From Larus michahellis (lineage: Eukaryota > Chordata > Aves > Charadriiformes > Laridae), in contig NC_133899.1 in NCBI RefSeq assembly GCF_964199755.1, positions 30,297,446-30,361,445 on the forward strand: a DNA stretch of 64,000 nt, read 5' to 3'. Below the pieces are notes generated by a model. That model was given only the letters and a program-made list of their open reading frames with translations. It did no database searches and was not told where the DNA came from. The position numbers and the translations under genes were made by a program. Of the stretch, positions 1 to 12,160 are shown piece by piece (positions within the stretch are counted from its first letter, which is position 1; every line of letters starts with the position of its first letter).

Positions 1-3000
1 CCTTCTCCTATTCTCTGTTTAGTCTCTACTTTGTAAAAATTGCTACTTTGAAAATGATTACATGAATCCCAAGCAGAGATGGAGAAGAAATAAATACTAC
101 AGGTATTTTTACATAGATGCGTGTCCATATATATTTATGTATGTGTTTGTATAAATATACATAATATCAATTTGCAAGAATAAAAATTAACTGTCATTAA
201 AGTTCACATGACCAATATCTCACATACAAACGTGTAGGCACATATATAAAAATATGCACACATTCAATACCTGCCACCTTTCCTGAAGATCTGCAAGCAA
301 GCAATATTAAGTTCTTTTGATTAGTGTTTCTCTGCTGCTATCTGAGGCACAAGGCAAACCTATCCTTTTTAAAGTAATAGTGCCTTATGGTCCTACAAAA
401 GGGATTTTAAAAAATAGCTTAGAAAGGAATTTTCAGGGCCAGCTCCTCACCAGTTAGGCACTGTCCTTTTTAGCACCCAAACAGTTAGAAACAGCAGTCA
501 ATAGTCCTCTAAAACAGGGATTTCCTACCAGTGACTCAGATTTGTGCTGCTTCACGTTTTTTTGTGTGACCGAAGTTCCACTATGGACCATGTGTTATGG
601 CCACCCAGGCAGGAGTACAGAGCTCGCATCCAGATTGGCATGCTCCTCTTTATGTAGCAGTTTATCAAACAGCATTGCTACGTAAATACCACCGTGGAAG
701 TCCTGCTCCATTGAGTGATAAACCTAAATGGATCTAGCTGGAGCTTGTAAATGTTTCTCGTAGCACATCTGACATATATTTGTCTACAGTAAGGGTCACA
801 TAATGCTTCATGAAGGATCTCCTGTACGTCAAAAGGAGCATTATCAAGGGGTACCATGGGATTAGTTCAGATATTCCCTGTTCTAATACTAGTAAGCAAG
901 AAAAGACTTGATCTCCCCAGAGAACTAATTATTCAGACCGGCAGGAAAAAGACCAGAAAGAGAAAGTGTTATGGAGGAAGCAGCAGTGCTGTTTGAAGAG
1001 GCAAATCAGCATGCGAACAAGGCTTTTCTGATACATCTTTTAACAAAAATGAACACAGTGGAATACCGCATCAAAGTAACTGTCCTGCTCCATCAATTTG
1101 ATTGAAACAGCACAATCTGAGATTTTTTTGTTAACTTTTGAATCAAATTCATATGTAACAAAAAAACATTCTATTTAGTCTGTTTACCCTGCAGTTGACT
1201 TCTGATTCAGACATCTTACGTGCTGGGGAGGAATGGTATGTCCAAACTTTTGGGCAACACTTGTAATTGCCATACCACGTTTCCGTAATAATAAGCAAGT
1301 GCCTATTATGTGGACTCTTGCGTACTGCTCCTCCTTGTATCAGCTATTGCGATAACACTGTCAGTGCCCTCAGGAGCTGAATTCCTGATGCATGTGTGGG
1401 GTAAGGATTTTAGGGCCACAGACACAACTACCCAAATGGGAACTAATTGTTCCTCTCCATTTATAGACACTGCGTCATTTGAAGTTGTTTCTGTAGTCAA
1501 CGTGGCAAGATAAGTAGGAGCTTGCTCGCCCCTGCAGCTGGCTAGCTGCCGCCTCCTAGCACAACGCTGCCTTCACATACTCCCCAATTCACGTTTTATT
1601 CTTGTTTTGTTCCCCTCCCCCAGAATCCTAACTTGCCTTCAGGTACCCAGGCACTCCTTTAAGCCTAGTTTTCTGAATATTTTGTTATCTTTCTGTTGCT
1701 GCCTGTTTGCCTTCTTCAGGCTTTGCGATGTCTTCCTCAGCCAACCTGCTCTCCCCGGCTGTTACTCCCCAACTGCCCCTGAAGGTTCCGGTGCTCCCCA
1801 CCCCGTCTCTCCCGGGGCAGCCACCCACAGGGCTGCCTCTGGCACCTGAAACTACACCTGAAAATAGAGCGCCTGCCCCTGTGTTACGTTGTCCCCTGTT
1901 CCACTGGGGTCTGTCTGAATCCCAAATGAAATGAGGTCTGTTTCCGTTTCTTCGCTCTGCGATCATGACTCCACGTTTCAGTTATCTCTGCATTTCATGC
2001 ATTACAAGCCAATGTATACACTGTTATGATCTCCTGGTATAAAGCCATCCTCTTCAGATGAGCACCCTCGACTGTGGCCCAGCTTCCTACGTCATCACAC
2101 CCCCAAGTGAACAAATAAAATGGGTGAAAATACCAGTGGGTGGTTAAGGTGTCCAGCAGCGCTTTAAGTGAGCGCACAGGTGCTCTCATAGCACTTCCCG
2201 CATCTCCAGTGAAGTACCGACCAGCTCCCCCCAAGCTTGGGGCATCTCTCATGGTTATAGCAGCAGTTGATAAAACACTTGAGATTTTTTCCAAGTACAG
2301 AGACCCTGAGGACGGAGTAGGTTGAGATAGAGGTATCTTGTTCTCTTTGTTATAAAAGAGATCGAGCAAATATTCGTGTTGTATTTTTTTCAACTTGCTT
2401 TATCTTCTTTACGTCATGGTACATGACATACATTAGATACTTTAAAGTTTTCAAATTATGGCAAATGAAAGTGTTCTTCTGCAGTCTGTAGCTCAGCTCA
2501 GTATTGTAGGGAATGTTTAACAACAGAAGGAGTCTTACAGCACTTAAATAAGTTTAAAATATAAGTCCTAATGGGTTCTGAAGGTTGTGGTACGAAGTTG
2601 GGCAGAGGCAGGGCTGTGTAGGTGCCGAGGGCACTTCCACAGAGCTTTTGAACAACTTGTGAAGAGATGTCGGGAGCAAAACTACTTGGAAAGAAGTGTC
2701 TGAGTGTTAGTCACAGGTCTAAACACAAATCCTCCTGGGAGTCTGCTGCATGAGCAGGAGGGCCCCTCACCCTGAGCAGAACTGCAGAACCCCTCCACAT
2801 CCACCGTAAGCGGGGTTAGCCATAAGCAGCGGGGGTGCCAGCCAGACAGCGCTGCGCTCCGTTCTCTGGCGGGAGGATGCGCCAGTGGAGACATTCCTGT
2901 GGGGAAGCCCTGGAAAGGAATCTATGAACGCTGCTGAAATAGGAAGGACCAGGAAAAGAAAGGTAATAAGGGCGTTTTCTAAAATCTTCCCAGACCCACT

Positions 3001-6000
3001 GTCAGGGGTAAACAAATAGCATAATTTCGCCACTGAGAAAACTACGTGACTGAGGAGGCTTGAACTTTTATCGTGACTGTATACGAGAATTACAGATACC
3101 CTATAAATGACTTGTAAGAAGGACTTTACATGAGACAGGCACTGGAGTTGAAATCCAAAAGCTATGAATCCTAGAAAAAGACAGAAATTTATTAGATTTA
3201 GACAGAAAACAGCAAAGAACCACCTAAGCAATCTCCTGACTAAACTGACCACACAAAAATAGATAACTGGAACAAGAACAAAAATGGCGTTCTTCTGTGC
3301 AAGTGCTAGAACTTTAAAAAATTAGTTAAATATATGAGAATGTCCTGCTTTAAAGGAGCACACAGATAGAACTGATTTTTAGGAAAACCTGAGAAGGAAT
3401 GGCATTAAAGCCTCCCCAGTACTTGATGGCAGACTAGAATGCTAAGGTGAGGAAAGGAATGGCAAATAAAACAGGAAACATTATACCATTGTACAAATCC
3501 ATCATGCAGCCTTCCTTATCTTTAACTTTATAATTTAGTATAGACTGTGTTTAGAAAAGAAAATATAGAGAAAGCCAAGAAATAAGATGGTTTGGTACCA
3601 TTCCCACACAAGGAGAGGATTAATACACTGGGGATCTTGAGCGTGGAAGAAAAAAAAACTTCAGGCTGAATTTGGTAGAGGTCTGTCGAGATCTTTGATG
3701 GAATGGAGGTGGGTGAATGAGTGACTTATTTTTCAGAACGGCTTTGTATTATTTTATTCTTGTGTTATCTGGCAAGATGGAACATTACAAGCTTTCACAT
3801 CCTTTTACAGAGGCCAAAGGTATGAACAGGTTCAAATAAAATTTTAAAAACCAGATGCCCAAGGACACCAAGGAGATTAAATTGTCCTTGCACTTTAACA
3901 GGCTACCGTAATTGCAACATACATTACATATGCAACACATTAATGAGTTTAGAAGCTTATTTGGACGAAATAAAACTGCACCACTATCGGCGTTAAAAAT
4001 CTGTTCTATAGAGAAGTCTAGACACCAGATTTAGGGTAAGATAACTCAGTGAATATAAAAGAATTTGAGCCAATGTAAAATCTGTGATGTGTTATGAAAA
4101 GATTTGGCATATTATCATTATTGAGTGGCTTCTTTGACAGGCTATCCACACTTGGAGAATTTTCACCATTATCCTGTGTCAGGTAGGTCCCGGAAGAATT
4201 TATAGCAAGAATCAATAGCCAAGACTTGAATGAGAGAAGATCAAAAATAGAGTTGAGATTTTTCAGAGGATGCGAGGAGGAGTTAGAAACATGATTTGCT
4301 CAGGCACCAAGCAGCACCAGCAGACACCTCTGGAAAATTCATCTTAAGCTATATTTAGTACGTTCAAAGAAATTGTGGCTCCCACTTGAGCCATTTCAGC
4401 TCAAATACAGATAAAAAATAATCAGATCGCATGGGCTGTTCTCTCACCTTGAATAAATAAATATTTAACAGAATTGTGCACTTCTGAGTCATGTTTAGTT
4501 CTAGTGTATGTCTTTCTAGGTGAGCTCCTACCTCGAAGCAGATTCATCTGTAACTGCAATTCCGTAGGTGTGCATTTGCACTTCATGTGATAAAGTCCAT
4601 CAAAAATACACCAGATAATGAAATTCTAATATTGAGAGCTTTTAGTACACAAATGGCTAATGAGAGCCTTCCACTGAAAGTTTGTTTTAGAGTAATTCTT
4701 ATGTCTTGCAGTTACTGGCTTGTAATGATGGGGACAATCAGTAAAATTAATAACAATAATCATTAGTAATTAATAACATCAATAATGTTGTGACAATTTT
4801 TTTAGTCCTGTAATCTTAGAGCTTAGTTCTTGAAATTTTATCACCATCTTGTAGCTTGAGTGTAAGATACTCCTGGGCAATGCTGTTCAATGCCTGCCCG
4901 AGTACCGTTTTAAAATGGGACATTTTTCTTTTCACTGATTTATAGCTAGGTCAAATTCATATTATGATCTTAGGTTCCTTCCTTGAAAACTCACTGCGGC
5001 TTCATTTAGGACCTTAAAGTATTACTTAAGCCACATTCTGGAAAATATGAAAATAAATTCTCTCCATCTTCTACGTAAAACATCCTGAGTTACTGAATTT
5101 CTTCCAAAGAACGCTATTTTTGATCCAGAATTTCATTCCTTGACATTCAAACTGTTCTGATCCCATCAAATGTAGTTCCACTGAAACCCACCTCAGGCCT
5201 TTTCCCAATGTCATCCAGCTATTTTTTCTTTGGGATGTTATAGGAGGTTGCACGCTACCATCCTAATACACAAAAGCCAATATGCTTTAGAGAGGATTCC
5301 TGGTAGCGTTGCACTTGGCAAACTGGTTTGATACATATATGTAAGCAATTTAACTCGCCTCCTGTTCCCCACTACAACTCACTACTTTGCTTTTAACAAG
5401 TTGACAGAATTATAACACGTATGCACACCAAAGCTTTCATACAGGACCATGGCCTACCTGCCCATTCAGATTGTTTCTTCAGGAAAATTACCATCTGGTG
5501 TTGACGCTGCTGGTGATCATCTACAGGGTATTTCAACCAGGATGCCACGTATGCGGAATTCTTTTATTTATTTTATTTTAGTTGCAAAAATGTTTGCCAT
5601 CTGAAATGCTATCTGCTTATTCAAGCCATTAAACAGAAATATCAGTAAGGTAGTCCACTTTCAACTGAGATTTACAAAAATACTCATCACCTCCTGGGGA
5701 AAAAAAATGGTAAAAAACATTTTCAGAAAAAAGTAGGGCATCTATTGCTGCTACATGTTTAATTTTATTTGATTTACTATACTTAACTTTTTCCTTTGTT
5801 GGCAAAAACAACCCTAGCTGTTGCTAATGCTGTTTGCCAGCGTCTCCATCTGCATCTTTGGTTACTTCTTGGATTCGTTCTCTTAGCATTTGCAGAATCC
5901 TGCTTGCATCCTCTGAACCCTCATGGGAATTTTGCCCCTCTGGTGGTTAACATTCGCAGCAGCAGGAAGTTACTTACATTGTGGATGACATTTTCCTGTA

Positions 6001-7224
6001 GTTGAAGACACCTGAGCCCAGTTCCCACTCAAGTGTCTTACATGCTCTTGGTGCTCGCTGTCAGCGATAAGGGAATGCCTCTGTCTCACCTTGAGAGGTC
6101 TTGAATTCACGCTGCACACACCCACGCTTCAGTTTTGTCAGTAATTGGCAAATCCCCTTTTGGAGAGTTTATCTAAATTAATCTCAGCTTGTAATTTTGC
6201 CATGTAGGTTTATTTTGAAACTGGACCCTTCCTTACCTTCTGCAGATTATTTCTTTTGGGCGTAGTTTCCACAAAGCACCTCAGAAAGCAGTTGGTTTAG
6301 TCTCAAAGTTAGTGCCGTATTTGTTCCGAATTTCTGTCTGGCCTGTTTTCTGCTGACCTTTACTTAAAAGACTATGTATATGTATGTGTGCGTGTATATT
6401 TTTAATGCTTTCTATCTTGCTTAAGCTCCATTTTACTACATAGAACAAGCTTTTCTCTTGAGCTTCATGTCCCAGTTGTTTTATTAGTATTGTAACAAGT
6501 CCGCTCGTACGAGGCACATCCACTGCACATCTGAATAAAAGTAAACATCCCGCGTTTCTCAGCCTTTTATAAACCCCAACAGATGGCTGCTACTTTTACA
6601 AACTGTGCTGAATAAGATGGCTCACATTTCCCATGCAACAGACTTATTTCTGGAATCCAAACCCCGTACACGTCTTGCAGGTGGGAACATTGATCTAGCC
6701 ACAAAGCAGTGTAGCCCAAATCAGTCCTACGTGGGGCCTCCCTGTAGCTCAGGTCCTCTTGCTTTTTGGACTGGATGTATAGTGGGGCATACCTTATATT
6801 GCTGATCCATCCAAAGTTGCAGGAGGACCAGTAGCAACTTCCATGTGTAGGTCCTTGATCAGCAAGCCTATAGGTCCTTTGTGCAATACTTCTCTTTGTC
6901 AGAATCTTTGTGTGTTTATTTTTTTCCCTGAGAATAAGTATTTTTTTTTGAGACATATGGTATTTCCTAGAATGACTGGATTTCACCTTAATGCTCGGAG
7001 CCAGTCCCCGCTCAGGATACTGTCAGAACATGCAGGAGATGGTGTACGTTTTCTCTACCTCAGCTAACGTTCAGGAGACGCATGCCACAGGCTTGTGTCT
7101 TAACCCAATTTCCCCACAGCAGCAGAACACGGATGTTGTCCATGCGTAACCCCGTCTCTGGAATGAAGGGCGGTTCAATGCCCGGGTGAATTAGCAGCAA
7201 TGCCAGCTTCAGACTTGACCCTCT

Positions 7225-7250
7225 GTTTGTGTGTGTGTGTGTGTATGTGT
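7225..7250. repeat. (GT)n microsatellite
   Basis: An almost uninterrupted GT dinucleotide run of about 26 bases with one TA interruption near its right end. It is a simple repeat in non-coding sequence. Confidence 0.9.
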
Positions 7251-10200
7251 TCAGGGACCCATTCCTTCTCATTTTTTTTTCCTAAAAAGAAGGAACAAGG
7301 AAGCTTCTTTGTCTGCAAGTCCTGACAAGCAGTCTCTACTACATCTTAAAAACAATGTTGAGGCTGGTTTGTCCTAAGGAAAAGACAATTTGGGAGTGGG
7401 CTTCATCTTTTCTTGTTTGAAACTTTTCTCCACGGAATAACAGGCTTGCGCTCAGCTCCTCGTGCCCACTTTCCATTGCATGCTACAGTATTAAGCACCA
7501 AAGGAAAAAGCTTTTGAAAGACCACCTTGCATTCTTCTAGAACTTGTGTAGTAACTTTTTTTGCATGGATCTTCAGTCGGCTATACATCTGTTCTGTTGT
7601 GTTCAGAGGCTCTAAAAATTACGCCGTTTGGGAAGTAATTCTGAAGAGTTGAGAAGTTTCTGATGTTTCCCCTCCAAATGTACTATTTACCAAAATAGCT
7701 GAGTGCAAGCTAATCTAGCATGAGCTATCCTTGTGTACCTTCCTCAGCCAGGCCCTCTCTGATTCATGAAAACCTAATGCACAATAGGCATGTGTCATGG
7801 GGTGTTTTCTTCCATTGCACCAACGAAGAAAGCTCCCAGTGACTCTTGAATGCGTGTTTTCATTAAGGATCCAGTAGACTGGTCACACTCCAAAACCCAT
7901 CAAATGCCTCTTCAGCTTTTCCGCTGAGTTTTTTGTACTCAACAAAAGCAGCGAACCATTTTCCCTACTACAGTAAGACACGTGTTTATGCATGTAGACG
8001 TCCCTTCTCGTCTGGGAAGATGGACAATACTATAAACCTAGGTACTACAAAACCAGACGAGCTTTTCCACCTGTATAAAAAAATTGTTGTTCTGGACAAG
8101 TGTGTTTGAGTAAGAAGGTCGTGAATGATATCAGTCGTCACATGAGGCATCAAAATCAGTTATTCCTCTCCCAGAATACTGGATTCAAGTGTAAGCCTAG
8201 TCTTGAGAGCACATATAATTTCTACTGATGTTTGCTTTATTAAGAAAAAATAGGCCATGTGTACAGCCTTGCAAATTTTAAGTGGAAGAGAAGATTCATA
8301 TGAAAATGCTAAGCACAGCCTAAACTGCGTGCTGCCAGAAGCCTTTAGTAAACACGCTCAGCCTTTTGCCTTCTTGCTCCTCACTCATACGTAGATCCTG
8401 CATTATATGTAGATCCTACATATAGCTCATGTTTTTCTCCGTTAACTTGCAACTACCGTTCATGCCTTACAGCTGGCAAAAATCTATTCTACCCAGTCAG
8501 GGGCTACGTCGCTGCTAGAAAGGATGAAAGCAAGGTCAAGCTAATCAAGCTCTTGAAGAGGGCAGCAACCTGTGTGGCTATTAAAGAAGGTTACAGTAGG
8601 CTCAAACTGCTTAGGAGAGAAATACAAGTAACTCCTTACAAGCGTAAATAAGGCACACTCAAATGTGTTTAATTGTGCGTGCCTGTCTGAAAATCTGGCT
8701 CATCACTCTTCTTCCCATTTCTCACTCAGAGGGTCACCAGTGCCTGAAAACACTGATATGCCAAGGAAGCCAATTCGCTGTGGGAGCGTGACTCTGCTCC
8801 ACACAGACATTTTCCCTTCTGTCACTTGGCATAATTCAGTATGTGACTTGAAAATTCAAAATATAAACAAGAGCGAGGAAGCAGGGCCAACAGTGTTGTG
8901 AGCAGACTCATCAGACCTTCCCAGTAAGTGAAAAATACCTCTCCTCTAGAAATACCACCCATTTCTCCATTATCCTTAGCTTAACTAGAGCTATTTCTTT
9001 GCCGCTTTTGACTGGGAAGGAAATGGGGGCAAAAAGACCGTAGTCAAACATACACGTATTAGACTGTAAAAACACACCACTCACACCTCCCTGTGTGACA
9101 CATGATTTAGCGGGCAAGTTTCCCTCATCGTTCTCCTCTTCCCGTGAATTGCTGATTTCTTTTCTCTTTCTCAGAATCATTTTCTCCCATAACTTTGTTG
9201 TTCTTTAACACCTTTTAAATATAGTTATGAAATACATAAGTATGTATTTAAAGATATCTTTGTTCCTGCTGCTCTCATCTGTGTTACAAATGCATGTTAA
9301 AATCCTTCAGTGTATTTATGCATCATTCTAAGGAGGAAAGAACTGTCCCCTATACCATCCTTTACTTTCCCTGGGTCATTCCCATGTCCCAGGATGCACG
9401 AAGTTACTGCAGCTTTGCAAGTTTTTCCTGAAAATTGAGAAACGGTACACCCGAGTTAAACAAATGGAAAATACACGAGGAGCAGAGACGGACATCTGAA
9501 AGCCAGATCTGAGGTGTTGTTACCCTTCCTTCGGTTCCAAACCCAGGGAGCGCTGACCCTCTCCCAGCACGGGAGGCAGTAATGTTGTAGTAGTTGCCAA
9601 AGCGACGATGTATCTTCTTTCTCCAGGTGGAGCACCTCATTCTGCTCTGGGAGGTCACACTGTCGTACATCTGGAGATTCTTTACTAACAGTTATGGCAT
9701 CTTCCTCAGCAATTGCTTTGGTAATCGCTCCACTGCCTCTTTACACAAGCTGCTCTTCTACCCATCAGATCCCTCCAACATCCATTCAGAGCTTTTAATG
9801 CTTTCCTGACACGCTGCTATCACGGCTACCAAGCGAACAGGGAAGTGGTTGCAAAACCTACTTGCTCCTTTGGCTCCTTCCTTTGTGCAGAGGAGCTCGT
9901 CTGTAGTTTTATTATGAAAAGTACTCGGGAACTAAGACAAAGACACTAAACAAGCTCAACTCTTTTCCCTCGCAGAGCTGCACCTGCAGCACGGACCGTA
10001 CCCACGCAGTCCTGAAAAAATCCGGTGTCGCTGACGGCTCAAGTGTCACTTCAGAGCCAGATTTAGAAAGGTCAGGCTGGCCCAGGCGTTTTCAGGGAGA
10101 TGGTTCCATCTTTTTAAGTGTTTGAATTCGAAGTTCTAACATTTAATGTTTCAAATTAAGGAAAGCTGAGAATTTATGGGCGTGCAGAAGGCATGAGGCC

Positions 10201-11002
10201 TTTAAGAGAATCATTAAACTAAATTAACAAGAGTGACAACTTCTTAACTGGAGGGAAGAGAAGGGAGTGAAATTCAATGAACGTTAGTACTCCTAGCTAA
10301 AGAGTGAAAAGATCCGTTCTGCATTTTTACAGTGAAATGAGTCTGAGGAGGAAAAAAGAAAATATTTATCAGTGTTTAAGTATGATGGTGTAGTAAATGA
10401 GTAGTTGTCATTTCTTGTAAAGAAAATCCAGTCTTAATTTTAGTATTTCCAGGGCCATGGTCTTGCATGGGTGTAGGCAAGTTGCTGGAGTGGTTAATTT
10501 TGGCCTCTGCCATTATAATGTACCTTATTTCTAATTGGAATGATGTCCAAGTTCAGCTCACGGGCATTCATCCTGTCACACATTGATTATTGCAATAAAA
10601 GCCTGTTATTACCAAATTTTATTCCTATATGCAGTCATTAACTGAAGAGCAGAGTCTGCGGCGCTCGCAGGCTGTTCAAGTAGGGATAAGCACCCTCTTT
10701 ACACCCTTCTGTCTTCTCCCCTGTGGTTTTCTCCGGCGCGCGGCAAGGTGAGGGACCACAGGGCCTTGTGGAGGAGAGGCCCTGGAGCCGGGCTCGTGCT
10801 TGCTAAGGGCTCATAGTTAAACCTAAGGTCCCAAAGTGGCACGCACCCCTCAGCTCAGGGCAGACACCCCGTCTTTGGAGGGCCCGCGCTCACATGCCCT
10901 GCAGAGAGACTGCAAGCTTCCTGTGATTCCAACGCTATACGGAAAATAATTCTACAAAGGTTGAACTCTATAACACACACGTGTAAACCGCAACATGGTG
11001 CA

Positions 11003-11017
11003 GGGGAGGGGGGGGGG
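11003..11017 (+). repeat. G-run
   Basis: A guanine run of about 15 bases interrupted by a single A. This low-complexity sequence could fold as, or slip like, a G-rich tract. No gene is attached to it. Confidence 0.85.
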
Positions 11018-12130
11018 CGCTTGTTTTTTCTCTACATTATGACCTCTGCAAGGGAAATATTGTCAAGTTTAAGACTCCCAGGCAGTGTAGCCATCACGTG
11101 AGACCTGAATTCAGCAGATCTCACAGACGTGTTGTAGGATTAGATACTTATATTCTTGGCTGTTGATTAATTTTAACACTAATTCTAATGTATTGTCAGA
11201 AGCCTCTTCCAAAAGAAATTTTAAACATCCGCAAAGTCTGTGTTTTATCCATTTAACGCCGGAAGTTTTTCATATGTAAGTAGATTTCAGTGGTACCCAA
11301 GCTGTATTACATAGCGAACTTGAGTTAAAGCACCGTAAATTAGGGAAATGACAATTATTTGTAGAGTTCAGTCTGTTGTGTATATTTCTGTGTTACTAAC
11401 ACAGGCTGCGTTGCTATGTGCACATTTCAAGCCAACTAAGGATTTACAACTTGCAGGTATGTGATGGTATTGGCACTTACTCTTTGCTTCCTTACGGACA
11501 AAGCAACAAATGCAAAAACTTCAACAAGAAGGAAACAAGGGTAAAACAAACATCAGGGAAGACACTGAAATACAATTTTTTACTCCAAACATTTAGACAA
11601 TGTTGAAATTCACGAAAAAGCTGTCTTACGGAGCTAAGTCTAGGTCTGGGTTAGGCTAAGTTAACTAAGGACAGGAAGAAATTGGGAAATTCTTAGTCCC
11701 AGATGAAAAACACATTAGGTAAGTTTCTTTTACGTAGTCTGTAACTGTAAAATCCAGCCGCTGGTACCACTACCCCACTACCAAAAGCGATCTCAAAATG
11801 AGAGTATCCACAGTAAGCTAGTGTTGGGGGGAGGGTTTGAGTCAAAAGCATTTGTGTCTCACTGTGAGAGCCGCCAGCTTGACCAACCCCGTTTTGTTTC
11901 TGGAAAAACCCATTCTTTCATTTCCAACATCCCAGGACGAAGGGAATCCATTTCAGTAAGCAGTCTGAAGCAGGTTCAGGATGGAAGTGGTACAGTACCA
12001 CCACCACCACCTTCTTTTACAGGTGAGTCTCCTTCCAGTCACCTCAGCAAGAGTCCCCACGCAATGCTGGCACTGATGATGGTGACCGAAGCCCTTGGGA
12101 TTGCACCGGCAGCCTTTCATCCACTGGTGG

Positions 12131-12160
12131 ACCCCAAACACCCCAGAGTATAATTTTATT
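12131..12160 (-). terminator. Orphan minus-strand polyadenylation signal
   Basis: On the minus strand a canonical AATAAA (12160 to 12155) is followed about 10 bases later by a GU-rich downstream element, CTGGGGTGTTTGGGGT (12146 to 12131). Hexamer and GU-rich element at this spacing form a complete cleavage and polyadenylation module. No recognised coding exon lies just upstream on this strand. The transcript it would end is therefore unknown: a non-coding RNA, an unrecognised gene at 12.2-14.2 kb, or a read-through form of WDR89. The sequence pattern is clear, but use in vivo is an inference. Confidence 0.5.

Larger units (their letters stand above)
1..12130. other. Gene-free stretch left of WDR89
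   Basis: I recognise no protein domain in any frame here, and no tRNA, rRNA or clear transposon. The first 300 bases are AT-rich with short TATA/TGTA runs. Open frames of 60-160 codons occur on both strands without a recognised motif, splice context or homologue. The longest, on the minus strand at 2767-3252, is a hydrophobic 161-residue frame that I treat as chance. A short GC-rich patch near 10.66-10.92 kb is too small and too poor in CpG to call an island. By conserved synteny PPP2R5E should lie further left, but none of its exons is visible. Confidence 0.6.

Noticed and set aside
1310-1513. 67-codon plus-strand frame that begins like a signal peptide
   Set aside because: The hydrophobic start is followed by sequence matching no secreted family I know. 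It does not resemble GPHB5, which lies in this syntenic neighbourhood in mammals.
1707-1934. Proline-rich plus-strand frame starting MSSS-like, considered as PPP2R5E exon 1
   Set aside because: It does not match the PPP2R5E N-terminus, and PPP2R5E should be on the minus strand and further left.
2767-3252. 161-codon hydrophobic minus-strand frame
   Set aside because: It has no recognisable domain, no upstream promoter or splice context, and composition like the surrounding intergenic DNA. It is probably chance, though unusually long for AT-rich sequence.
10660-10930. Possible small CpG island or exon with a donor-like GGCAAG|GTGAGG
   Set aside because: It is short, only moderately rich in CpG, and has no reading frame or acceptor to pair with.
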